This document shows positions 35,137 through 42,731 of a stretch of 58,136 nucleotides of DNA, one piece after another. The stretch comes from Tissierellales bacterium (GTDB taxonomy: Bacteria > Bacillota > Clostridia > Tissierellales > Tissierellaceae): positions 1-58,136 of the forward strand of contig JACIXZ010000001.1 in assembly GCA_014360205.1 (NCBI GenBank). Reading direction: 5' to 3'. The first letter of the stretch is position 1, and the number at the start of each line of letters is the position of its first letter. The position numbers and the translations under genes were made by a program. Below the pieces are notes generated by a model. That model had not been told where the DNA came from. It was given only the letters and a program-made list of their open reading frames with translations, and did no database searches.

Positions 35137-35391
35137 TTTAGTGCTACAGTGGTTGAAATAAATAACGATACTTCTATGCTAGTTAAGGCAAATGAAAATG
35201 ATCCTATTATAAAAAGTAGTGACTTACTGCTCGTTCCTCTGGATGTAAAATTCTCAGAAGCTAGTATAAGTGACCATGATTTGGATATAGGAATTGAAGT
35301 AAAAGTTTATTATGATGGTATTGTTAAAGAAAGTTACCCAGCGCAAATAAATAAAGTGTACCTAATTCTTTCTAAACAAAACGTAGAATAA
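35137..35391 (+). pseudogene. DUF3221-like protein without its signal peptide
   Basis: The frame reads FSATVVEINNDTSMLVKANEN, then SSDLLLVPLDV, and ends VKVYYDGIVKESYPAQINKVY. This is the pattern of DUF3221-type extracytoplasmic domains (YDGxIxExxPAQIxxVYxI). The signal peptide part is present only as a broken frame 60 bases upstream (MKNIFHKKILR, stop). The start at 35149 has no ribosome site. It is probably a decayed lipoprotein. Confidence 0.55.
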
Positions 35392-35750
35392 AAAAGTATT
35401 TATATTTTTAGTTAATGTTCAAATGAAAAGTAAATTAGACCTTTGCAAGTTTAAATTATAAATTATTACATTATATGATTATAGATTAACTATTCTAATT
35501 AATTGAAAAAATATTTTTTTGAATTGTTTCCAACAATTAATACTATCTTATTCCAGTTAGAAACACTATTTTTAAATATGCTCACAAAAACGAATCTGAT
35601 CTAATCGCAAGTCAAAAAACATCGTCACACTAGAAAAGTTATAAAAAGATTACTAAATAATGATAATGGTACAAAATTAAAATGAAATTTATTAGTAAAA
35701 CGATGTTTACATCATAAAAGCATAATATGCATAAAGAAAGGATGACCGTT
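35392..35750. other. intergenic with repeated block, copy B
   Basis: AAATTAGACCTTTGCAAG at about 35424 leads straight into the block 35455-35547 that matches 8808-8907. Compared with copy A it lacks about 200 bases. The remainder is AT-rich with no gene. Confidence 0.5.
35455..35547. repeat. about 100-base repeat, copy B
   Basis: ATAAATTATTACATTATATG, then TTTCCAACAATTAATACTATC. It matches copy A at 8808-8907 except for scattered changes and a five-base deletion (TTGAC) near the end. Confidence 0.65.
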
Positions 35751-37229
35751 TTGAATGTGATTGTATCAAAATTTAGAGAAGTATTGTTTTCGGTCCTACC
35801 AATTACAATATTAGTACTAATTCTTAATTTTACTATATCCCCCGTTGGCACAACATTAATCATTAAATTTCTTATTGGTTCTTTATTTGTTGTATTGGGC
35901 TTGACTATTTTTTTGATAGGAGTAGATATTGGTATTACTCCGCTTGGAGGGTTAACAGGCACATTGCTTGCTAAATCAAATAAACTATGGGTTGTGTTGA
36001 TCGCAGGATTAATACTTGGATTTTTTATATCAATAGCTGAGCCTGGTTTATTGGTTCTTGTTAATCAGGTCAATCTAGTTACATCAGGGCAAATATCGGG
36101 AAATAGTATACTTATTACTGTTTCAATAGGGTTAGCAATAATGCTATCACTAGGCTTTTTAAGAATTTTCTACAATATACCTTTATATAAAGTACTTTTT
36201 GCTTTATATTTGATTATTTTTGGATTAGCAATTTTTACTTCACATGAATTCTTGGCGATATCTTTTGATGCATCGGGATCAACAACAGGAATACTAGCAG
36301 TACCTTTTATTTTATCCTTATCAGTGGGTATATCAAAGTTAAAAAAGGATAGCAAGGCATCAGAAAAAGACAGTTTCGGATTGGTTGCTATCGCGTCAAC
36401 TGGTGCAATTATTTCAGTATTACTCTTAGGTATATTTTCAGATACAAATGAGTTCTCTGCTGGTCTTGATCCAGGAGTTTCTGAATCAAATTCGATCATT
36501 AAATCATTTATAGATATAATTCCAAATCACCTAATAGAAAGTCTTATGGCAATCTTACCATTACTGATAATATTATTAGTTTTGCAGAAAATATCGTTTA
36601 AATTAAAGAAAAAAGAACTTCGAAAAATACTTACGGGTTTTGCATTTACATTTACGGGTTTGGTTATATTTCTAATAGGCGTGAATGCAGGTTTTATGGA
36701 TGTAGGAACAAGCATTGGTAATAATTTGGCTTTATTGGATAATAAAGCATATATAATAATTATTGGTTTTGTTCTTGGACTCGTAACAATTTTAGCAGAA
36801 CCAGCTGTTTATGTTTTAACTAACCAGATTGAAGATGTAACAAGTGGTTACGTAAAGAGAAAAGCAGTTCTAATCCCGCTAGCAATTGGAGTTGGTTTAG
36901 CTGTTGCTTTATCAGTTATACGTGTATTGGTTCCTGGGATACAGTTATGGCATTACTTACTACCTGGATACATCTTATGTCTGTCAATGATGTTTTTTAT
37001 ACCAAAGCTCTTTGTAGGGATTGCATTTGATGCCGGTGGCGTTGCTACTGGTCCTATGACTGCAACCTTTATTTTAGCATTCATACAAGGAGCAGCACAT
37101 GCTTTTGAAGGAGCGGATTTAGTGATTGATGGCTTTGGAATGATTGCAATGGTTGCCATGACGCCAATTATCACATTAGAAGCTTTGGGTTTAGTATTTG
37201 CTATAAAATCAAAAAACAAAAGGAGTTGA
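35751..37229 (+). CDS. DUF1538 membrane transporter
   Basis: About 492 residues from TTG 35751, placed after AAAGGATG; an ATG at 35727 has no ribosome site. It has at least ten membrane spans in two homologous halves, each with a segment like GVDIGITPLGGLTG or GVNAGFMDVGTSIG, then GFxLGxxxxxAEPxxxVLxxQ, then VTSGxIxxxxxLxxxxxGxA. The pattern FDASGSTTG / FDAGGVATGPM also repeats. This internal duplication is typical of DUF1538 proteins. Substrate is unknown. The next gene encodes a double PII-like protein and is almost certainly its regulator. Confidence 0.85.
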   Translation: MNVIVSKFREVLFSVLPITILVLILNFTISPVGTTLIIKFLIGSLFVVLGLTIFLIGVDIGITPLGGLTGTLLAKSNKLWVVLIAGLILGFFISIAEPGLLVLVNQVNLVTSGQISGNSILITVSIGLAIMLSLGFLRIFYNIPLYKVLFALYLIIFGLAIFTSHEFLAISFDASGSTTGILAVPFILSLSVGISKLKKDSKASEKDSFGLVAIASTGAIISVLLLGIFSDTNEFSAGLDPGVSESNSIIKSFIDIIPNHLIESLMAILPLLIILLVLQKISFKLKKKELRKILTGFAFTFTGLVIFLIGVNAGFMDVGTSIGNNLALLDNKAYIIIIGFVLGLVTILAEPAVYVLTNQIEDVTSGYVKRKAVLIPLAIGVGLAVALSVIRVLVPGIQLWHYLLPGYILCLSMMFFIPKLFVGIAFDAGGVATGPMTATFILAFIQGAAHAFEGADLVIDGFGMIAMVAMTPIITLEALGLVFAIKSKNKRS

Positions 37230-37236
37230 AAGAGGG

Positions 37237-37905
37237 ATGAGTAATTATAACAGCATGCCAATTTTCGAAATAATATATGTAGTTGTCAATTATGGAATGG
37301 GAAGCAGGATATTACACAAGGCAAAAGAATGTGGCATTTCTGGTGGGACTATTTTTCTAGGAAAGAGAACTGTAAATAATCCTCTTTTAAATTTCCTATC
37401 CTTATATGATGAAAGAAAGGAAATAGTTTTATTGGGGACAGATAGCCATACTGCAGACCATGCTTTAGTTGAACTAAACAAAGAATTTCAGTTTGAAAAA
37501 CCAAATCATGGTATAGTTTTTACAATAAGTGCTTCTGAAATTATAGGATCTAGGTGTTATAAGTCTAAAGAAAAAATAGAAGGAAGAGGTGTTAGTAAAG
37601 TAATGTACCAAAATATTATTACCATTGTCAATAGAGGTAAAGCTGAGGAAGTAATTGAAGCAGCGAAAGCTGCTGGTTCAAAGGGTGGAACAATAGTTAA
37701 TGCAAGGGGATCGGGAGTAAATGAAACGAGTAAAATATTTAATATGGATATAGAACCTGAAAAAGAAATAGTTATTATCTTATCAAAAGAGGATATCACT
37801 GATGCTATTGTAACGTCAATAAGAGAAAAACTCGAAATTGATAAACCAGGCAATGGGATCATTTTTGTGCAAAATATAAATAAAGCATATGGTGTTTATG
37901 AGTAA
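37237..37905 (+). CDS. double-domain PII-like signalling protein
   Basis: 222 residues made of two PII-like ferredoxin-fold domains in tandem. Each half contains a strand-helix unit such as VVNYGMGSRILHKAKECGISGGTIFLGKRT and IVNRGKAEEVIEAAKAAGSKGGTIVNARGS, and ends KPNHGIVFTI / KPGNGIIFVQ. The second is a standard PII core; the first is diverged. PII proteins sense adenine nucleotides or small metabolites and plug or gate partner transporters. The seven-base gap to the DUF1538 gene suggests translational coupling and a transporter-plus-gate pair. Confidence 0.85.
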   Translation: MSNYNSMPIFEIIYVVVNYGMGSRILHKAKECGISGGTIFLGKRTVNNPLLNFLSLYDERKEIVLLGTDSHTADHALVELNKEFQFEKPNHGIVFTISASEIIGSRCYKSKEKIEGRGVSKVMYQNIITIVNRGKAEEVIEAAKAAGSKGGTIVNARGSGVNETSKIFNMDIEPEKEIVIILSKEDITDAIVTSIREKLEIDKPGNGIIFVQNINKAYGVYE

Positions 37906-38193
37906 TAGATTTTTACTATTAGATAATACATTTGTGACAAGATAAATAAAAAAAGAAGTGCCTTTGATATATTATAGTCTTTAGCAGGTGTGGTGTTGGA
38001 GAAACAAAAGCGTTATTCAGAGATAATTTTTCAGAGGGTTATGCATATATGTTTAAATTTTCTAAAAATGACATAAACACTATAAAATAACTATTGACTA
38101 TTGATTAAAGAGAATGTATCATTATATTATAATCAATTGAATAAAATTAAATTTTACAAAATCAAATTTTATAAAATTTTAGAAAGGAACCAT
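37906..38193. other. intergenic with possible gene tail and inverted AT repeats
   Basis: One frame at about 37978-38090 reads SRCGVGETKALFRDNFSEGYAYMFKFSKND before a stop, possibly the tail of a lost gene; it was not recognised. At 38140-38190 AAATTTTA/TAAAATTT repeats could be operator sites of the OhrR-type regulator downstream. Confidence 0.4.
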
Positions 38194-38628
38194 ATGGATA
38201 AATACGATCAAATAAAATTAGAAAATCAAATCTGCTTTCCTTTGTATGCTCTATCAAGAGAAATAATCAAACTCTATAAACCAATACTTGATAAATACAA
38301 TCTAACTTATACTCAATACATAACTATGCTAGTTATATGGGAGAAAGAGAAAATTGGATTTAAAGACTTGGGCAGACTCCTACATTTAGATTCTGGTACA
38401 TTAACTCCTGTATTGAAGAAATTAGAGGCTATGGAACTTATACATAAATATAGGAGCAAAGAAGACGATAGAATTGTAATTGTTGAGGTCACTGAGAAAG
38501 GGAATAGTCTAAAGGAAGATATACTTCATGTACCTGAAGAAATTTATTGTAAATTGAATATCGAAACTGAAAAATTGTTTACTTTAAAAAAGCAACTTGA
38601 TGAAATACTTACTCAAATAAGCGAATAA
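38194..38628 (+). CDS. OhrR-type MarR-family peroxide sensor
   Basis: 144 residues from ATG 38194 behind AAAGGA; the longer frame from 38101 includes AT-rich leader. It is a MarR winged helix with the OhrR signature at the N-terminus: ENQICFPLYALSREIIKLYKPIL, where C14 corresponds to the peroxide-reactive Cys. The DNA-binding part follows (KDLGRLLHLDSGTLTPVLKKLE and the wing KEDDRIVIVEVTEKG). It should repress in the absence of organic peroxide. The next gene, 48 bases downstream, is a selenocysteine redoxin and the natural target. Confidence 0.88.
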   Translation: MDKYDQIKLENQICFPLYALSREIIKLYKPILDKYNLTYTQYITMLVIWEKEKIGFKDLGRLLHLDSGTLTPVLKKLEAMELIHKYRSKEDDRIVIVEVTEKGNSLKEDILHVPEEIYCKLNIETEKLFTLKKQLDEILTQISE

Positions 38629-38676
38629 ACAAATTTCAACATATTTATATTATAAAAACTAAGGAGATGAGATTAA

Positions 38677-39138
38677 TTGGCAAGTGTAGAAGTAAATAAA
38701 AAAGCACCTGATTTTGAAATAAAAGATTATCTAGGGAATGCAATAAAATTATCTGATTTTAAAGGGAAAAAAAATGTACTTATTGTATTGAACAGAGGTT
38801 TTGTATGACCGTTTTGCAGAAAGCATATGATGCAGTTGCATCAAGACTATGATAAATTTGTAAAAAAGGATACTGCGATATTAGTTATCGGACCTGAAAA
38901 TTCTGAGAAATTTAAAGAGTATTGGGAAGAAAATAATTTAGAGTTTTATGGAATACCTGATGAAAGCCACTCTATATTAAAGATGTATGGCCAAGAAGTA
39001 AACTTATTTAAACTCGGAAGGATGCCAGCACAGATGCTGGTAGATAAAGAAGGAATACTAAGGTATGTACATTTTGGGCATTCAATGAAAGACATACCAG
39101 AAAACAGCGAGATACTAGAGATCATTGACAAATTATAA
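38677..39138 (+). CDS. AhpC/TSA-type redoxin, selenoprotein (Sec44)
   Basis: The start is TTG 38677, ten bases after AAGGAG. The frame runs to 39138 (153 residues) through one TGA at 38806-38808. Before it is VNKKAPDFEIKDYLGNAIKL and VLIVLNRGFV; after it, PFCRKHMMQLHQDYDKF. The conserved site of this thioredoxin-fold family is GFVCPFC, so TGA replaces the first Cys and gives UxxC (U44, C47). A small hairpin with an AGTT loop starts 20 bases after the TGA and fits a bacterial SECIS element. The enzyme probably reduces peroxides. It is next to an OhrR-type regulator. Annotation programs would call only a truncated gene from 38827. Confidence 0.85.
38827..38843 (+). promoter_or_regulatory. candidate SECIS hairpin of the redoxin gene
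   Basis: TGATGC (38828-38833), loop AGTT and GCATCA (38838-38843) make a six-pair stem. Its loop lies 25 bases after the UGA codon, inside the 16-37 range usual for bacterial SECIS elements, and has the G-U at the apex read by SelB. Confidence 0.65.
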
Positions 39139-39281
39139 GTGATTTTGTGTTAATTTTTAGATATACTAAATATGCATAAAAGCTAGTTCAATTGGGTAAC
39201 AATGTTTATGATAAGACTTGAAATAGAAAAATAGATTAATTAAATGAAATGAAAAGAGAAATTGATATAGGAGGTATCCTA

Positions 39282-39701
39282 ATGGAAAATGGAAAATTGA
39301 AAGTCGCATTTATATGTACGCATAATTCATGTAGAAGTCAAATCGCAGAAGCTTTGGGCAAACACTTTGCCTCAGATGTTTTTGAGAGCTTTTCTGCAGG
39401 AACAGAAACAAAGCCTCAAATCAATCAAGATGCAGTAAGACTTATGAAAGAGATATATGGTATTAACATGGAGAAAGATCAATATTCTAAGTTGATAACT
39501 GAATTGCCAGAAATTGATATTGTAATTAAGATGGGCTGTAATGTAGTATGTCCTTTTGTACCTTCAAAATATGAAGAAGATTGGGGATTAGATGATCCTA
39601 CAGGAAAAAGTGATGAAGAATTTAAAAAAGTCATATTCAAAATTGAAGAGAATGTGAAAGAATTGAAGAAAAAAATAGAGTCAGAGGAATTAGCGATTTA
39701 A
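39282..39701 (+). CDS. arsC: arsenate reductase, low-molecular-weight phosphatase type
   Basis: 139 residues from ATG 39282 behind GGAGGT. The catalytic loop CTHNSCR (CX5R) is in KVAFICTHNSCRSQIAEALG. Further on, FESFSAGTE, IKMGCNVVCPFVP (the resolving Cys pair) and DWGLDDPTGKSDEEF match thioredoxin-linked ArsC. It reduces As(V) to As(III), which the Acr3 pump at 24 kb could export. It stands outside the ars operon, whose own arsC is broken, so this copy may be the functional one. Its neighbours are redox genes. Confidence 0.9.
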   Translation: MENGKLKVAFICTHNSCRSQIAEALGKHFASDVFESFSAGTETKPQINQDAVRLMKEIYGINMEKDQYSKLITELPEIDIVIKMGCNVVCPFVPSKYEEDWGLDDPTGKSDEEFKKVIFKIEENVKELKKKIESEELAI

Positions 39702-39777
39702 ATTTATTAACAGAAAAAAGTAAAAAAATATGCTATACTATTAATAGAAGTTAATTTAATAGATAAGAAGGGATATC

Positions 39778-40098
39778 ATGGTTATAACAACAACTCCAAC
39801 CTTAGAAGGGAAAAAGATTGTAGAGTATAAAGGCATAGTTTTCGGAGAAGTCATTTCAGGAGTAGCTTTCATTAAAGATTTTGCAGCTGGGTTGTCCAAT
39901 TTCTTTGGTGGGAGATCTAAATCTTATGAAGGAGAGCTTATGGAGGCTAGAGAAGCAGCTCTAAGAGAGATGGCAGAAAGGGCAAAAAATATGGGGGCAA
40001 ATGCTGTCGTAGGAGTAGATATTGACTATGAAGTGCTAGGCGAAAGCGGTAATATGATAATGGTAACAGCTTCTGGCACAGCTGTAGTAGCAGAATGA
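39778..40098 (+). CDS. YbjQ/UPF0145 family protein
   Basis: 106 residues, full length for the YbjQ family. Diagnostic segments are [54 protein letters not shown] and [10 protein letters not shown]. Family members form a compact oligomeric beta barrel with unknown biochemical role, sometimes linked to metal handling. AAGGGATATC lies before the ATG, and a strong terminator follows, so the gene is a single-gene unit. Confidence 0.9.
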   Translation: MVITTTPTLEGKKIVEYKGIVFGEVISGVAFIKDFAAGLSNFFGGRSKSYEGELMEAREAALREMAERAKNMGANAVVGVDIDYEVLGESGNMIMVTASGTAVVAE

Positions 40099-40101
40099 TA
40101 C

Positions 40102-40142
40102 AAAAGAGAAGATAATGGCTTAGACTATATCTTCTCTTTTTT
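40102..40142 (+). terminator. intrinsic terminator after the YbjQ-like gene
   Basis: AAGAGAAGATA and TATCTTCTCTT form a long stem, followed by T7. Confidence 0.85.
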
Positions 40143-40147
40143 TATCA

Positions 40148-40370
40148 TCTAATTTCGTATTTCTTAGGTTTTATAAAGGCACATAAAATTGCGCCTAAAA
40201 TACCAGGCAAGATCCACGCAAAACCAGAGGAGAAAATCATTAGCAATATCCATTATTAAATCCGTTCTTGCAATAGTATTATAGGAATAATTTACTACTA
40301 GCTTCACTTAGATTGTCTATACTGCTATAAACTAATGTCAAACCAGATACTGCTATTAGACCAGTTTTTT
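40148..40370 (-). pseudogene. tail of a membrane transporter, possibly BrnQ-like
   Basis: On the minus strand a frame ending at about 40148 reads FSSGFAWILPGILGAILCAFIKPKKYEIR, and upstream in another frame LIAVSGLTLVYSSIDNLSEASSKL. The last helix and basic tail resemble the C-terminus of branched-chain amino acid carrier BrnQ, but the match is loose. The frame is broken by at least one shift and a stop. It is a relic. Confidence 0.4.
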
Positions 40371-40589
40371 GTATTTAAAACCGTTTTTTTTAGTTTCTTA
40401 AACCTTTTTGCATTTACAAACTCCAAAGGTTATTTATCATACTGTTAATATTTTGCCAATGTTTTGATAATTTAGCAAATACACGCAATAGAAATAAATA
40501 AAAAATACGTATTTACAAAATAAATTATTTATGATATTTTATAAAAAAAACAGTTTAATATGATAATGCGATGACGAGAAATAGTAATC
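40371..40589. other. intergenic, AT-rich
   Basis: No gene. It probably contains the promoter of the T-box transcript; no clear -35/-10 pair stands out. Confidence 0.3.
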
Positions 40590-40838
40590 GATAATTAGCT
40601 TATAGAGAGTGTATGTTTGGTGGAAATACATAGCGAAAGATCGATGAACACATCTTTGAGCAGGTTGGTGAAATTTTATAAATTAGCCGGATTCGGGTTG
40701 CAGCCGTTAACATGCACAGGTATAGAATTTTTGTACCTAGTGAGGATGATAATTAAAGTTATCATTAAATTGAGGTGGGACCACGGGATTAACTCTCGTC
40801 TTCTAGTTAGATAAGCTAGAGGGCGAGAGTTTTTAATT
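40590..40838 (+). promoter_or_regulatory. T-box leader (tRNA-sensing riboswitch)
   Basis: The T-box core GAGGTGGGACCACGGG (40772-40787) is followed by a terminator with arms AACTCTCGTC and GGCGAGAGTTTTT (40791-40834). Part of the T-box can pair with the left arm to make the antiterminator. Upstream, AGAGAG, GGTGGAAA, AGCGAAAG and CTTTGAG fit the stem I pattern. The specifier lies within GATGAACACATC (40643-40654) but cannot be fixed by eye; CAC, ACA, AAC and ATC are possible. It reads uncharged tRNA and switches on the amino-acid transporter gene downstream. Confidence 0.85.
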
Positions 40839-40865
40839 TAATTTTAAGTAAAGGGGTAGATTTAA

Positions 40866-41669
40866 ATGTTAAGAAAGAAAAAGTTCGCAGTTGTTTTAGG
40901 ATTGGTGTTGTTAGTCAATTTGGTTTCGGCTTGTTCACAGCAGGTAAGCTCTAATAGTGAAGATACATTTGTAATTGGACTTGATGATACATTTGCACCG
41001 ATGAGCTTTAGAAATGAGAAAAATGAAATAGTGGGTTTTGATGTAGACCTTGCAGAAGAGGTGGCTAAGAGAAATGGGAAGATATTATGTATACAAGGCA
41101 AATCTGGAGAGGGTAAAACTACACTCTTAAGATGTCTTAATAGACTTGAACAGCTTGACGAAGGCAGAGTATTAATAGATGGAGAAAATATATTGGAGAT
41201 GAAAGAAAATAGAAAAATCGGATCAAAGATAGGTCTGGTATTTCAAAATTATAATTTGTTTCCACACTTAACAGTTATGGAAAATTTAACAATTATGCCA
41301 AATCATTTAAAGGCAGCAAGTAAAGACAGCATTTTGAATAAAGCTATAGAACTGTTGAAGTCTTTGGAAATAGAGGACAAAAAGGATATGTATCCTTATC
41401 AATTGTCAGGGGGACAAAAACAAAGAGTGGCTATTGCAAGAGCTTGTATGCTAAATCCATCTGTACTGTGTTTTGATGAGCCTACTTCAGCTTTAGACAA
41501 TGAAACTTCGAGCAAAATATCGAGTATAATTAAGAATTTAGCTAATGAAGGCATGACTGTAATCGTAGTTACCCATGATTTAAAATTTGGTAAAGATATT
41601 GGAGATAGCATATTCAAATTAGAAAATGGGAAATTGCTGATCAATGAGATTACTAAAATTGTCGATTGA
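40866..41669 (+). CDS. chimera of ABC binding protein start and ABC ATPase
   Basis: 267 residues. Residues 1-72 are the start of a polar amino acid binding lipoprotein: signal peptide, lipobox VSAC, then FVIGLDDTFAPMSFRNEKNEIVGFDVDLAEEV. From about residue 73 the protein becomes an amino acid ABC ATPase: ILCIQGKSGEGKTTLLRC (Walker A), YQLSGGQKQRVAIARA, VLCFDEPTSALD and VIVVTHD. The first two strands of the ATPase, the rest of the binding protein and the whole permease are missing. The natural gene order (binding protein, permease, ATPase) thus collapsed by an in-frame deletion. Directed to the membrane surface, this ATPase can hardly work. The leader upstream is intact. Confidence 0.85.
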   Translation: MLRKKKFAVVLGLVLLVNLVSACSQQVSSNSEDTFVIGLDDTFAPMSFRNEKNEIVGFDVDLAEEVAKRNGKILCIQGKSGEGKTTLLRCLNRLEQLDEGRVLIDGENILEMKENRKIGSKIGLVFQNYNLFPHLTVMENLTIMPNHLKAASKDSILNKAIELLKSLEIEDKKDMYPYQLSGGQKQRVAIARACMLNPSVLCFDEPTSALDNETSSKISSIIKNLANEGMTVIVVTHDLKFGKDIGDSIFKLENGKLLINEITKIVD

Positions 41670-41676
41670 CAATATA

Positions 41677-41705
41677 TTGACGAGCATGAATTTTAATAGT
41701 ATACT
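41677..41705 (+). promoter_or_regulatory. promoter of the tat cluster
   Basis: TTGACG (41677-41682), 17 bases, TATACT (41700-41705): a good vegetative promoter 50 bases before tatA. A second TTGACA overlaps upstream at 41666. The tat genes thus do not depend on the T-box transcript. Confidence 0.75.
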
Positions 41706-41754
41706 ATGATTAGGATGATAATTGGATAATTAATATTATTTGAGGAGGGTTTAT

Positions 41755-41943
41755 ATGTTTGGAAGATTGGGAATGTGGGAACTAATACTCATTTTAATAA
41801 TTGCACTTGTTATTTTTGGCCCATCAAAACTACCTGAGGTTGGCAAGTCCATTGGAAAGGCAATAAATGAATTTAAAAGACAAACAAACAAAATCACTGA
41901 GGACATAGACTTAGAATCTGACCAAGAAGAGAGCAAAAATTAA
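41755..41943 (+). CDS. tatA: Sec-independent translocase subunit TatA
   Basis: 62 residues from ATG 41755, six bases after GAGGAGGG. It has a short N-terminus, one membrane helix (MWELILILIIALVIFGPSKLPEVGKSIGKAINEF) with the FGPxKLPE hinge, the amphipathic helix, and an acidic tail. This is the pore-forming TatA/E component that assembles with TatC to export folded proteins. No tatB gene is near, as in other Firmicutes with TatAC systems. The substrate gene follows 58 bases downstream. Confidence 0.95.
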   Translation: MFGRLGMWELILILIIALVIFGPSKLPEVGKSIGKAINEFKRQTNKITEDIDLESDQEESKN

Positions 41944-42001
41944 GGGTTACTAGATATGTTATATCATATAAAATTTTAATTAGAACTTAGGAGGGATACA
42001 T

Positions 42002-42658
42002 ATGACAGAGAAAAAAACAATGACGAGAAAAGATTTTTTAAAAACAATGGGGACAGCTGTTGCTGGAGTTGCAGTTGTTGGCTCTATGAGTGGTCTTCTC
42101 ACAGGATGCAGTGATGAAAATGCCCAACTTCAAACTTCAAGCGAAAGTCCAAAATGGCCATTTAAGTACAAGAAAATTGATCCTGCAGTAGCTGAAGCAA
42201 GAGCATACAACGCATATTTCGAAAAGGGAGGATGAGGTGTTGCTGTAGCTGAAGGGTTCTTCGGCACATTGGCAGATGAGACAGGATATCCATTTAACCA
42301 GATTCCTACTGAAATGTTCATAAATGCATCAGGGGGTTATCAAACTGCTTCTTTATGTGGTAGTCTTGGAGTTTCAGCAGCTTGTATAGGCTCAGTTTGT
42401 GATGCAGATACATCAAAAAAACTCATAGGAGAAGTAATAAGCTGGTATAAGAAAGCAGAATTTCCTATGTATCAACCAGAAAATTTAAATTTACCTACTA
42501 CAGTTTCTGATTCAGAAATATGCAACGAATCAGTTAGCAAATTTATGGAGGTAAGCGGTTATGCATATGCAGACCACGAGAGGAAAGCTCGCTGTGCTGG
42601 TGTAGCTGCAGATTGTACTAGAAAAATTGTAGAGTTATTGAATGAAACTTTAGCATAG
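42002..42658 (+). CDS. exported lipid-anchored selenoprotein, C_GCAxxG_C_C redox type (Sec78)
   Basis: 218 residues if the TGA at 42233-42235 is read as Sec. The signal peptide has TRKDFLK (a Tat-like motif with Lys for the second Arg), a hydrophobic span and the lipobox LLTGC (C36). The sequence around the site is AYFEKGG-U-GVAVAEGFF, where homologues I recall have GGCGVAVAEG. Downstream Cys residues are C119, C128, C133, C174, C198 and C205; SLCGSLGVSAACIGSVC resembles the C_GCAxxG_C_C family. A 7-pair hairpin with a GGTT loop starts 12 bases after the TGA. It is encoded between tatA and tatC, so it is the probable dedicated substrate. Function may be extracytoplasmic electron transfer or thiol reduction. 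Confidence 0.85.
42248..42265 (+). promoter_or_regulatory. candidate SECIS hairpin of the exported selenoprotein
   Basis: GCTGAAG (42248-42254), loop GGTT and CTTCGGC (42259-42265) form a 7-pair stem with one G-U pair. The loop begins 19 bases after the UGA. Stem length, spacing and the G-U in the loop agree with bacterial SECIS elements. Confidence 0.8.
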
Positions 42659-42662
42659 AGTA

Positions 42663-42698
42663 AAATATAGGATAGAATCAGAATTCTATCCTATATTT
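42663..42698 (+). terminator. hairpin between selenoprotein gene and tatC
   Basis: AAATATAGGATAGAAT and ATTCTATCCTATATTT form a perfect 16-pair stem with a CAGA loop, followed by CTTTATAAT. The T-run is weak, so it may let part of the transcripts pass into tatC or protect the upstream mRNA. Confidence 0.75.
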
Positions 42699-42731
42699 CT
42701 TTATAATATTTAAGTGATGTGGAGGAAGAGA

